A stretch of DNA of 64,000 nucleotides from Penicillus capitatus. Its lineage: Eukaryota; Chlorophyta. The stretch covers positions 2,232,001-2,296,000 of the forward strand of contig OZ287695.1 of assembly GCA_965649825.1 (NCBI GenBank), read 5' to 3'. A program made the translations under genes and the position numbers. Below, piece after piece: positions 11,070 to 20,583 of this stretch (positions within the stretch are counted from its first letter, which is position 1; every line of letters starts with the position of its first letter). Under the pieces are notes generated by a model, which searched no databases, was not told where the DNA came from, and was given only the letters and a program-made list of their open reading frames with translations.

Positions 11070-14000
11070 ATGATGCAGCCATCACGGCGTTCACGCCGTT
11101 CTGCATCTCGTTCTCAAGAACCAGCACCAGGGGGATGCATTTCGAACAAGACACTCAGTATGCAGACAAGGAAGGCGTCAGGAGGCATGGTTTCACCTGT
11201 TGCAACATCGGTGTCGAGAAGACGACTGAGGAGCTGTTCATCTCATGTCCCTTCTCCACTTCAGCTGGGTGATGATGCTTCATTGGAGCAGATCTTGGAG
11301 CAGAGAATTCAGGAACTGCTGGAACTGCAGCAACAATCGCAGCTGAAACGTGATGATGCATCGCTGATGGAAGTCTGCTATGTGGACACGCAGACTGCCT
11401 TGAGTGGACACTATGCCAAAGAAATGCTCGATAACTGCTATTTCTTCATAAGAATCTGTCCCGATGGACAAATCGAGAGCTTCTTGATGGAAGGATGGTC
11501 ATCGATCCCTTGGTCTCCTCAACCACCGCCCTCCTTTGACACTCCCTTGTATTTTTCGCCAGGTAACACGGCCTCTCTTTCTGTTAGATGAATTCTTTTG
11601 CAGATGCTGCGATCAACGGCAAGAAGAGAAAGAGTCGCGCTCATGTCTTGCGTCCAGGAGCTTTAAGCCTTATTCCCTACGGACAGGACGAACGCGTCTT
11701 GTGGACGAAGCGAATTTTTCATTTTATCGGAAAAATGCGAAAAGTTCTTGGAGATCGACGCATAATGCTCCCATGGGGAGGATCCATTCTGGATTCTGTG
11801 ATTGGTGTCTATATCACACAGAACGTCAGCGACACATTCTCCAGCAAGGCGTTCATAAACATAACGGCGAAGTATCCATCTCCGCATCCCAAGTGAGTCC
11901 GTCCGTCGTAACAGAATTCGAACATCTGCATTTTGCTGTGCAGGAAAAAGTCTTCGGATATTGTCGATTGGAAGAAAGTGCTGCATTCGCCAGTGCAGGA
12001 ACTCAGTGAATGTATTGAGTGCAGAGGAATGCAGAATGTATTAGCGCATCGTATCATGTTAGAAGCCAGACATCCTGTTCATGAATTCTGATAGATGGCT
12101 GCTCGTTTTTAGGCGATTTCTGAGACAGGTGGAAGACGGAATGGTGTGGAAATGGTGGTGTGACAAGCAGGCAGTGTCCAAAGTCAATGGAAAATTCAGT
12201 CCAATGTCGCCGTTTGCTGAGTACCTCCTCCTCTTGCCTGCCTGCCATCTGACAGTATCTGTTTCTGATCTAGACTGTTCAAGGCACTTGAACAGATTCA
12301 ACGGGATCTGAATGCAATACCAGACCATCAGCTCATCGGATACGTCCCTGGAGAGGTACGATCGTCTCTGTCTGTTACGATCCATGCATGTCGTTCTCAG
12401 ATGTCGTTGGAATGGATGCGTCGTCTGGATTGCGAGTCTGTTTCCGAATTGCTGACGTCAAATCTGGAAGGTTTTGGTGAAAAGAGCGCGGCATGCGTGA
12501 CGCTGCTGTGCTTCCACTGGAAGAGTTTTCCAGTCGATGTGAATGTTGCTCGTATCTGCGCTCGACTTGGATGGATTCCACTCAAAGTGCATTTCGCAAC
12601 AAATCCATATCTTCAGCAGTTTTTGATGTTCTCAGAGCACAGAGAAAATCGAAGATCTGGATCTCTACGCTCCCGAATTGGAAGTGCATAAGTATTTAAA
12701 GGAAAGGCTCTATCATTTTGACTTTTCCACTCTTTACGAGCTGCATTACTTGATGATCACGATGGGAAAGGTCTTTTGTACAAAGAGTAATCCAAGATGC
12801 AGTGCATGTCCCCTCCGCAATAGGTGTGAATACGCATTCAATGGTGGAAAGAGGTGAGGCCGAATCCGTGTGACAGGAGAATAACATTGTTTTGATGATT
12901 TGGATACAGATTCGAAAAATTAGTTTCTGTGAAGAAGCCCAGGAAAAAGAAGAAAGGAAATAATAAAGAAGAAGACGTAGAGCCAAAGACTCCTGTAAAA
13001 CAAATACGCCACTTGCGGAGTCAGACAGTCGACCGTAGTGAACATCATGTTTCTGAGATGACAACATGTACAAATCCAGGCTGCGAAAAACTCCCGACAG
13101 AGTTAAAGACCGAAGCGATGTCGTTGAGTGGCGATATCGAAGACATTGCTGCTCCTTCTGTGGTCAAACGACCTTTCGATTCTGTCAGTTCGGTGCATCA
13201 GAAGATGCGCGAGATGGCCCCCCACAAACGCAGAGCAGGAAGCAATGTGATTGATGGGTCATCCGACAACAGCGAGGCAGCAATTCTCCGAATTCTGGAA
13301 GCGGTTACAGGTATCAATAGTTGTTTGAAGAAGGACGGGGAAGAGGAAACAAAGCAAGAGATAGAGACAACAGAAGAGATGAGCAGAGAAGTGGCTATGA
13401 CTGTTCTCAATTTGACAGCGACAGAGACAATTCAAGCAGTGCGCACACAATACAGGTAAGTCGACACTCTGTCTTTCAGCTCTTCTCAGTCGCTGTTTCT
13501 TAGAGCCCTATCGAAGTTAATCCATCCCGACAAGTGCACCCACGAACAAGCTGGACTCGCGTTTTCGATCGTGAATCGAGCCTATCACACACTAGATCAG
13601 TCAACACGCGCCATGAGTATGCTTTTTTGGGATTTGACGAATAATAATCTGCCCGTTGTAGGTGAGAGCTCGTGCTCCGAGTTAGCCGAAGACGCCGGAA
13701 CAGAATCCTTTGCTGTATCCCACCTCCCTCTTGCCATTTACACACCACTGACATTTGCAAGCTCTCGCAATATCCTCCACAGTTTTCGTTTCGAGAATCC
13801 CGCTGCGCTTCGGGATCTGCTTCCATCGGAGATTCCGCATACTCTCCAGCACGGACTGTTCTTGTTGCCAGATCCACGTGATCTCCCATCAGAAGATTCC
13901 CACTCGAATGTCTTTGCTCTCTTGACAGCAAAGGATGCTTTAGAAAGCCGCTTTCCACTGAACGGCACTTACTTTCAAACCAATGAACTCTTTCTAGTGG

Positions 14001-14224
14001 AAGGACCGTCTTTTTCCGTTCCAGACAGTTATCTATCCGTTTCAGACGCGACGCCGAATGTCTCCATCGTCCGAGTGTATTTTGGAACGTCCGTGTCGCG
14101 CATCACATTGGGAATGGGTACGGCTGAAGTCACACATCTGTTCAATCATTCCTACATCTGTGTTCGCAATTTTGATTTTGAAACAAGGCAGGCAACAAAG
14201 CTGCATCCCTTTCTTTCTCCTTGA
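11070..14224 (+). CDS. DEMETER/ROS1-type DNA glycosylase with internal J domain
   Basis: An 882-residue bifunctional HhH-GPD DNA glycosylase/lyase of the DEMETER-ROS1 family, which excises 5-methylcytosine in plants. Exons: 11070-11562, 11604-11892, 11944-12057, 12274-12355, 12401-12586, 12636-12853, 12910-13455, 13504-14224; phases close exactly. Residues about 225-260 match the family core (DSVIGVYITQNVSD). The helix-hairpin-helix has the predicted catalytic Lys354 (GFGEKSAACV) and Asp372 (FPVDVNV), 18 residues apart as in DEMETER. Four cysteines (436, 443, 446, 452) in CX6CX2CX5C bind the [4Fe-4S] cluster. The C-terminus (about 790-870; FPLNGTYF, VYFGTSV, ICVRNFDF) matches the DEMETER RRM-like domain. 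Between them, residues about 630-672 form a J domain with HPD at 650-652. The permuted CXXC unit of plant members is not recognisable. The start ATG is followed directly by a second. Confidence 0.93.
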
Positions 14225-14465
14225 TGTCTGATGAATAGATGCCACATTAAAACCATGTGTGAAAGTGTGAGGTGTGCCGAAGGGAATGCCTGCCTGTGAT
14301 GGTATTTATCAGTTTTTTGAGTCGGCAAACATTTTGTTACTGAGATATGTCGAGCATCATTCCTTCTTTTTACAAAAAGTTAAGTGCCTTACGTTGTGGA
14401 TCCAACACGGTTATTTCAGTGAGACGAATAATAAAGGGCAGACAGCGTTCTTTCTGGGAGATGTT

Positions 14466-15455
14466 CTATTCCTCTTTGAACGGCGTGAACTTATCAACCA
14501 AATACGCGTAGGCATCAGAGGTGCAGACCTTCTCCCATGTTGGTGCCACATAGGGTTCCACTCTTATGGCAACCTGTTTGTAAACTGCTGTTGTTTGGAG
14601 ATACTCTACTGCCGTCATCACTCCTTCGCTGAATCTGGCATAGTAACCAGTCCTTACAACCGCGTCAACAGAAGAACTGGCCGTTCTGGTTGCTGAATCT
14701 ACTGGTCCAGACATTGCCGCACCTACAAACGCATACAACTACTCATGAGAGCCACCCTCATACTAGGCAGACAGGTTGGCACCTGCTTTCTGCGCCATGG
14801 ATGCAATAACGGCTAACCAATGACCGATAATTGGCTGGACATCGTTATTGTAGTAGGAGCTTAAGTTCTGGACCAGCGAAGAGTTTTTTGCAACATTCAC
14901 CCATTTCTGCACACCAGGCGTGCGCCACACTACACAGAGAGACGTCAGTTGCCGAAGCATATAGGTCCGTCGTTGCCGTACCTTGCAATAAGGACTCTAA
15001 AGCAGCGATGAAGATAGCATACAGGACGACGACCGTCCCCACCAAAACACCGTGATTCTGCCAGGTCTCTGAGATACGAGCCGCAATTGCTGACCAAAAC
15101 TGGCGGACAGTCGTATATCGCTCGTAAGCACCATACGCTTCAAGTTGACTCCCCATCCATTCCGCCGATGCAACGACCTGTCCATCGTCGCGGCTCGAAG
15201 TTGTCAGCAGACGAGAGAGGGCCAGCTCACTTGTTGGTCGGCTGCCGTCAGTATCATCTTGCCAACGTCGCTTGACCACAGACGCAATGTCGAGTAGACC
15301 ACAGCCACACCTTCTTCGGATTTCGCTACGAAGGGAATGCATACAGACGGGACATGCTTGCGCACAATCCCATAGAGGTTCCAGCACAAATCACTCATTT
15401 GCTGTTCCACAGTGGAAAAGAAAGTGCTGATGAACGCCAAATACTGCAACGCCAT
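14466..15455 (-). CDS. Unknown 274-residue protein with one membrane segment
   Basis: Not recognised. Four exons (15231-15455, 14982-15177, 14783-14929, 14466-14722) with introns of 53, 52 and 60 bp give a closed 274-codon frame. The protein is rich in Val, Ala, Tyr and Trp and amphipathic. It has one clear membrane or hairpin segment at residues about 110-131 (VLVGTVVVLYAIFIAALESLL) and no cleavable signal. The organisation, with alternating short helices around a hydrophobic stretch, is reminiscent of lipid-droplet coat or rubber-elongation-factor-like proteins, but I see no shared motif, so that is only a guess. It ends FTPFKEE. Confidence 0.7.
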
Positions 15456-15561
15456 TGTTTTCTCTGGCAAACTGATAAAAACGCGGGAGATGGATGGACG
15501 GATGCTTGTCCTGTCATTGCCTGGTCGCATCAAATGACCGTCCAATTACATTTGGTGTATC

Positions 15562-15726
15562 ATGGCTGGCTCTCTTTTCGACTCGACGAACGATCCGTTT
15601 ATGGGCTACGGCCTCTACATCTATGCTTTACTGAGCATTCACGTCTGTGCGTTTCTCTATTGGGTGTATCTCCTTACGCTCAAACAAAAGCCAGTCGCAC
15701 TCAAGCCTCCAGAACACCAAGACTGA
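15562..15726 (+). CDS. 54-residue single-pass membrane microprotein (first of tandem pair)
   Basis: ATG at 15562 to TGA at 15724-15726. One membrane segment at residues about 18-38 (GLYIYALLSIHVCAFLYWVYL) is followed by a basic tail. The core VCAFLYWVYLL is closely repeated as LCAFLYWLYLL in the next ORF, which begins six bases after this stop in the same frame. This internal similarity is good evidence that both are coding, because shadow ORFs would not duplicate. Function unknown; it resembles small accessory subunits of membrane complexes only in size and topology. Confidence 0.6.
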   Translation: MAGSLFDSTNDPFMGYGLYIYALLSIHVCAFLYWVYLLTLKQKPVALKPPEHQD

Positions 15727-15732
15727 GAAACA

Positions 15733-16008
15733 ATGAGCGATGACGTGTTGTTATCCGGCGAAGTGGTGACCGAGAACACGTCTTGGAGTTTTCCCTTTCG
15801 TTTTTTCATCGGCCTCTTAGCACTAGTCCATCTCTGTGCTTTTCTGTATTGGCTCTATCTTTTGTGGGTCGCTCGACGTGAATCTGGTTCCAAGTTGACA
15901 GCAAATCGAAGTAGCTGGGATCGGTTGGATGGAGGCAAGTTCGAGATGAAGATTCCGCATCGTTTCCTAAGGATACCGGGATTGGGAAAGAAGAAGTATA
16001 CACATTGA
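15733..16008 (+). CDS. 91-residue single-pass membrane protein (second of tandem pair)
   Basis: A paralogue of the preceding micro-ORF. Residues about 23-46 form one membrane segment (FFIGLLALVHLCAFLYWLYLL) with a Trp/Arg-rich boundary. A basic C-terminal domain follows (SWDRLDGGKFEMKIPHR, GKKKYTH). Six bases (GAAACA) separate its ATG from the TGA of the first ORF, and the frames are identical. Possibilities are a bicistronic mRNA, stop-codon readthrough giving a two-pass protein, or separate transcripts. No family is recognised. Confidence 0.65.
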   Translation: MSDDVLLSGEVVTENTSWSFPFRFFIGLLALVHLCAFLYWLYLLWVARRESGSKLTANRSSWDRLDGGKFEMKIPHRFLRIPGLGKKKYTH

Positions 16009-16181
16009 TGTCTCCCATTTCCTGCATTGCACTCTTTGTCAATCGCCGATGTATCTCCTTCGGAAAGAGGAATAGACACTATCTATGAACACGTGGAGGT
16101 TGTAGTTAACGCCTTCGGATCCGATGCTTTGTCTATTGCTCCAATACGATCCACCCAACGATGCCTCTGTCTTACATCGTC

Positions 16182-16495
16182 CTAGCCTTCCTGTATGGAG
16201 TGCGTTCTGCGAGAAATCGACAAAGGGATGATATATCTGACGTCGTTGTGCCCCAAAAATGCTGTCTCTGAACGTATGATGTGCATTTCTGCGATGATCT
16301 CAGTCACAACGGATGCGACGATGCTTCCTGGTAATTGAAAAAGTGCTTTTCTGAATGTAAGGATGACCTGAACGAGGTCATCGGGTGCTGTCAATATCTT
16401 AACAATCCGTCAAACGCGACAAAAAAGAGGTACGTTTGCTTTTAAGAAAGGAGTAATCGCACAACTCGCAACCCGAGTGACCAAAGAACTCGTTC
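16182..16495 (-). CDS. Unknown gene fragment, two minus-strand exons
   Basis: Exon 16182-16397 is an open reading frame with good protein character (SIVASVVTEIIAEMHIIRSE), ending at a TAG at 16182. A 36-bp GT-AG interval (16398-16433) links it in phase to an upstream open segment (ASCAITPFLKAN). Further upstream the frame meets a stop, so either another intron is missed or this is a pseudogene. Function unknown. Confidence 0.35.
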
Positions 16496-17111
16496 ATTCG
16501 TCCCATTTAGAGATATTCAAGCCCTCAAGTGAGTAAGTACTACTCGTTTCGTGCGGACAGACTAGATCGTGAAGAAAATAGAGAAGTCCATTGACAATGC
16601 AGCGTGAAGATGTCGTGCCACTTTTCGATGATAGTAGCTGCTTGCGCCCCTTGTGTTGTGTGCGACGATTGTTGGAGTGAAGATGTCTATTTTATTAACA
16701 GTACATCGTCGCAAACGCCTGAAAAAATCTCAAGCTGCTGTCAATAAGAGTCCCGTGTGTGAAGTATGGCGGCGATGGAACTCGACGTTGATGGCACTGT
16801 CCGCATGATGTTATAAATTGCGTTTAGCAAAGCGACGTTCATTTGTGAATATGGATAAGTGCGCGCCTCCTTCCGAACCTCTCGGCCTTTGCGCCGTTCT
16901 CCCACAAGGTCTCACACTTTCCTGCCGACTGTCTAGAAGATTCCCCTGTGCAGGACGAGCTCGACGCAGTCATCCTCGGTCAGTTTGGCCAGTTGACCAT
17001 GGACGACAAAGAGCAGCACCCTCGACATGTCTCTCTCTCTAATTGTGATTTTACATGGGGTTCACACTGAGGTATATCCCATGGTTCTTAGTGACTACCC
17101 AGAAGGAAAAA
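16496..17111. other. Intergenic region
   Basis: I find no ORF with protein character, no tRNA and no clear repeat here. It separates the gene-dense left part from the transposon island. Confidence 0.5.
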
Positions 17112-17822
17112 TCAGGTAATTTTGGATACTGCCAGGAAATTGTCAAGTTGCAAAAGGTAGTTAAGTGACAGTGTTTGGGGAAAATTTTCAGACCCAATTG
17201 TCTTTTTCCTAAGGGAGGTCAATTGCGGGCAGCTAAGAAGATGTTCGCGCGTTTCTTCTTGTTCACATCCAAACCGACAGCATAACGAGGTGCTTTCTTC
17301 TAGGCAGTGAAAGCGTGCTAGGTATGTCTTCATGGGAAAGTGTCCTGAAAACCCTCGACATGTCGCCCGACTTATAACGGTAAGTCCTTCTCCTGCGTTC
17401 ACAACGAACAGTGTTTTGTGCATTTGAAGAAATGGTTGAAGAAGACGTTGACGGACATCCAGTACTATGTGGACGAGCAGACGGTGCGAAGAGTAGAAGT
17501 GCCTCGGGATGCCTCGAAAGTACGAAGCCTTCCGCCTCGCCACCGTCGAGGCAGAGCCGCGACCGCAGAACCGTATGCACACGTCGCCACGCCTGTACGC
17601 GACAGTTACAGTTGAGAGGTCGAGGCCCACAGTACAGTAGGCAATCGAAGTGTACCGACAATGTGAATCGGAGAACAGACAAGCCAAGAGAACTCGGGTA
17701 CATTCAGAGAAGGACGCGGAAGACAAGGAAATGCCATAGAAGGATGGCTTCTGCGCAATGAAAAGTCGGGTCGATGTGTTGCGAGGCGACATTCGGACAG
17801 CTGTCGCCGAGCGATGTGACAC
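17112..17822 (-). mobile_element. Truncated non-LTR retrotransposon 3' end
   Basis: The C-terminal 80 codons of this minus-strand ORF carry a Cys-Cys-His-Cys knuckle (CRFGCEQEETREHLLSCPQL). It is preceded by GHFPMKTYLARF, the arrangement found after the reverse transcriptase/RNase H region of Jockey/CR1-like non-LTR elements. Upstream the reading frame drifts across frames and no reverse transcriptase is preserved. This looks like a 5'-truncated, mutated copy. Confidence 0.55.
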
Positions 17823-18348
17823 TGCCTTGTTCTGCGGGGGTCAGCCGTGCGAGGGGACGCTGCCTGTCTTGTCAACTGCGTCTTGGGACGTCTTTCTCTG
17901 GCCCTGAACACGAGCTGACTCACCATTCTAGAAGGGTTACGTCACCATGCGAGTATATAATAAACAGTTTGAACCTTATATCACCTTCTCCGAACACTGT
18001 AACAAGTCTTCCACTGTTATCGTTTGGCGCGGCACTTCCGCGGTGACAACAGCGTCACTACCACGAAGTCGAAGAAGGAAGAAGAACTGAGGAAGATGAT
18101 ATCATGACATAAAGCATGACGCAATTATAACGTCATGCTAGAAAACCATATAAAGGGGGTGTTTAAGACAATCGATATCCTTTGAAAACAAACGTCTGTC
18201 TACTTTAACCTCTTCGATATTTGCGCGTATCAACAGCAACATCACAGTTCATCCAGGACCTTGAGAAAGAAGCAATCGCAGAAGGGCTGGATAGTTTCAT
18301 TTCATCTCTTAAGGCGATGAAACAAGAGCTTATTAAGAAGATAGATAC
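17823..18348. other. Transposon-derived flank with LTR-like promoter segment
   Basis: Contains two TATA-like stretches (TATATAATAAAC near 17953 and CATATAAAGGGGG near 18149) and a palindromic CATGACGT-type segment at 18100-18145. A short open stretch from about 18221 (LEKEAIAEGLDSF) runs up to the first LTR. It looks like the remains of another retroelement's LTR and leader, but I cannot define ends. Confidence 0.4.
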
Positions 18349-18556
18349 TGTCATGATGATGAAGCGCCGAAGGATGATTATCCAAGAACTGCCTCATCAT
18401 CATAAGAGGCACTCCTGGCCAACAGCACTTAATGGCCACGTCGTCCCATCAAAACCTAGCACACGTCACATCAAAACCCTAGCCTATAAAACGAGGATTA
18501 TTGTCACATTCATTGTCTTTGTAAGAAACCTTGTTGCGTCTTCCACCGTCACGTAC
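18349..18556 (+). repeat. Left LTR copy A (3'-truncated)
   Basis: Begins TGTCATGATGATGAAGCGCC and is nearly identical to the right LTR at 23320, including the TATAAAACGAGG promoter segment and the downstream TTTGTAAGAAACCTTGTTGC. It stops at ACGTAC, about 10 bp before the LTR end, where copy B begins. Confidence 0.85.
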
Positions 18557-18793
18557 TGTCATGATGATGAAGAGCTGAAGGATGATGGTCCAATAAATGT
18601 CTCGTCATCGTAAGAGGCACTGATGGCCAAGTAGCTATTAATGGCCACGTCACATCAGAACCTACCCAGAACCTACCCGGCACCTACTCAGCACCTATGA
18701 AACCCAACACTATAAAAAGGGGATTATTGTCACATTGATTATCTTTGTAAGAAACCTTGTTGCGTCTTCCACCGTCAGTACTTGCCCGTGTCA
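18557..18793 (+). repeat. Left LTR copy B (diverged, full length)
   Basis: Starts TGTCATGATGATGAAGAGC and ends TTGCCCGTGTCA, i.e. TG...CA. It shares the 5' and 3' thirds with copy A and the right LTR. The middle differs, with short direct repeats of an ACCTAC-type motif at about 18660-18695 and a different TATA context (TATAAAAAGGGG). It directly abuts the primer-binding site. Confidence 0.85.
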
Positions 18794-18795
18794 AA

Positions 18796-20583
18796 ATGGT
18801 TTCGGAGCTGCGACTTTCGAAGATGAACTGTGAGGAGTTCACGTCCCTTCCCAACTCGGCAGCCTTCGTCGAGGGCGATTACCGCCCTCAGATCAAGTAC
18901 GTGGTCCAGAGAGTGGAGCCCAGATCCCCTGCCTTCGATCTGCTACAGCGAGTCGAACCGAACTTTCGAACGCAGGCAGCATTCAATCAGGCCTTTGCCG
19001 GACCCGCGGCGTCAGTTCGCACGATCTTCGCCAACGAGGTTTTGCGCCTAAGGACGGAGGACAAGTGGCAGGTCATCAAAGATCTCGTGGCTCGAGAATG
19101 TCCTGCGACGTCACTTTCCGCAGAGGAGCAGTTAGGCAGAATGATGAAGTCAAAAGGAGAGACTTGGTTGGACTTCGTAGTTCGCTATTGTGCCACCTGT
19201 GTGTCGACGACGGCTTCACGGGAGACACAAGTCAAAACGCTATACAGGAAGATCCCGACCAATCTCCGGAGACTGATACTTTCACTGCCATCGACTGCCA
19301 CCGTGACGGACATGACCACTGTCCTCAGGAATGCGAGCTTCTGGGAATCGAGCATGTTGACGCGAACGGATACAGATCATGATGCTACTGACCCCGAGCT
19401 GGCGACGACGCCACAGGTCAACGTTGCCACCGACGGAAGAGTGATCGGCAACGACGGCTCGATCAACTTTTCAGCGATCACAACTGCGGGAAGAGTCATG
19501 TTCGGAGCCCGAGAGATCTGTAGAACCTCCCGACGAGAGGCGCTCAACATGCTGAACTTCTTACAAACGATCTGCAATTCGAGCACTACATCGACAGGCC
19601 GACGAAGACCAGGAAGCCAGTCGAGGAAATGGAATGGGCGTCGTGCCTTCGCCGCAGAGAAGTCTCTGCCGAAAGGAAACGAAGCACACGTCTGCGAGAC
19701 CATTAGCGAGACAGAAGAAGACCTAACGGAACAGGGTGTGCAGTTCGCACACACCGTTAGAGCGGTCACCAAGACCAGGAGAGTTTTAAAACTTGGTCTC
19801 ATCTCCCAGAGCCATTTAGGATATCCACGCCATATTGACGCTTTAGTCGATACTGGCGCCGAGTCCTCCATTGTATCCCTGGCACTAGCGAAGGAACTGG
19901 GAGTAAAGATTAGGCCAGACGAGACCCGTCTGCTGTTGGCCCATGGAGAGACCGCGAAGGTCACCGGAAGATGCGACTTCCAGGTAACTCTGGCGCAATC
20001 CTCCGATCAGCACTTCTCCATGAGTTGCCTCGTACTACCGAGACCTGGCTATGATCTGCTGTTGGGTATGGACGCGATGATTGACAATAAGATCTCCGCG
20101 CACCCCCACGACAGATCCATCAGCATAGGAGGACGACAGGTCAAATGCCTTTTCGCAGGACCAAAGGCCGACAAGAGTGCGGCCAATGAGATCGTGCATG
20201 AAGAGATATGCCGCTTCACCGAAAAAGTCGAACACCTACCGAGAATCACCGAGGAACGGCTGCAGGTGCCGTTGAACCGGTCAATCGTACTCGGACCACG
20301 AGAGAGCAAGATGCTCAAGACGCCGATCGTGCTCCCAGGCGCACTCGTGTACAAGAGGGTTCCCACTGTGGCGCCGCGATTCTCGGTACACCTCGGTGTG
20401 CAGTACCACACGTTCTCAACGCTGACGCTCACCAACCATGCCGCGGAACCAGTGAAGATTACTGGAAGAACGACGATCTTCGAAGTGCCTGCAAGACAAG
20501 GCATTAACTATACCGCGTGCGATTGCAACGGAAAGCAACATCCGTTAAGAAGCAACCGGCGATCTTTTCCCAAGCGGCAGTAG
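18796..20583 (+). CDS. Ty3/gypsy gag-protease polyprotein
   Basis: A 595-codon ORF from the ATG at 18796. The first half is a gag-like helical, charged region. No CCHC knuckle is visible. From residue about 350 there is a retroviral-type aspartic protease with the active site ALVDTGAESS and the flap-side motif DLLLGMD. The ORF ends at 20581-20583 and overlaps the following pol ORF by 67 bp in the -1 frame, suggesting expression of pol by -1 ribosomal frameshifting. The first ATG lies on the primer-binding site, so translation may really start at the next ATG (codon 10). Confidence 0.85.
   Translation: MVSELRLSKMNCEEFTSLPNSAAFVEGDYRPQIKYVVQRVEPRSPAFDLLQRVEPNFRTQAAFNQAFAGPAASVRTIFANEVLRLRTEDKWQVIKDLVARECPATSLSAEEQLGRMMKSKGETWLDFVVRYCATCVSTTASRETQVKTLYRKIPTNLRRLILSLPSTATVTDMTTVLRNASFWESSMLTRTDTDHDATDPELATTPQVNVATDGRVIGNDGSINFSAITTAGRVMFGAREICRTSRREALNMLNFLQTICNSSTTSTGRRRPGSQSRKWNGRRAFAAEKSLPKGNEAHVCETISETEEDLTEQGVQFAHTVRAVTKTRRVLKLGLISQSHLGYPRHIDALVDTGAESSIVSLALAKELGVKIRPDETRLLLAHGETAKVTGRCDFQVTLAQSSDQHFSMSCLVLPRPGYDLLLGMDAMIDNKISAHPHDRSISIGGRQVKCLFAGPKADKSAANEIVHEEICRFTEKVEHLPRITEERLQVPLNRSIVLGPRESKMLKTPIVLPGALVYKRVPTVAPRFSVHLGVQYHTFSTLTLTNHAAEPVKITGRTTIFEVPARQGINYTACDCNGKQHPLRSNRRSFPKRQ
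18797..18810 (+). other. Primer-binding site, initiator tRNA-Met type
   Basis: TGGTTTCGGAGC begins 3 bp after the LTR end. It matches 10 of 12 bases of TGGTATCAGAGC, the primer-binding site known from many plant retroelements primed by initiator tRNA-Met. Confidence 0.6.

Noticed and set aside
15724-15732. Reassigned TGA as sense codon
   Set aside because: Many confident genes end in TGA (for example 14222, 48042, 51902 shadows aside), so a changed genetic code is not supported; only local readthrough remains possible.
17411-17761. Plus-strand Arg-rich ORF in the transposon island
   Set aside because: Composition is that of an antisense frame of the non-LTR fragment; no motif.
18221-18613. 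130-codon ORF over the left LTR
   Set aside because: Most of it is LTR sequence, no ATG is present at its start, and the frame is only open because the LTR is short and lacks stops.
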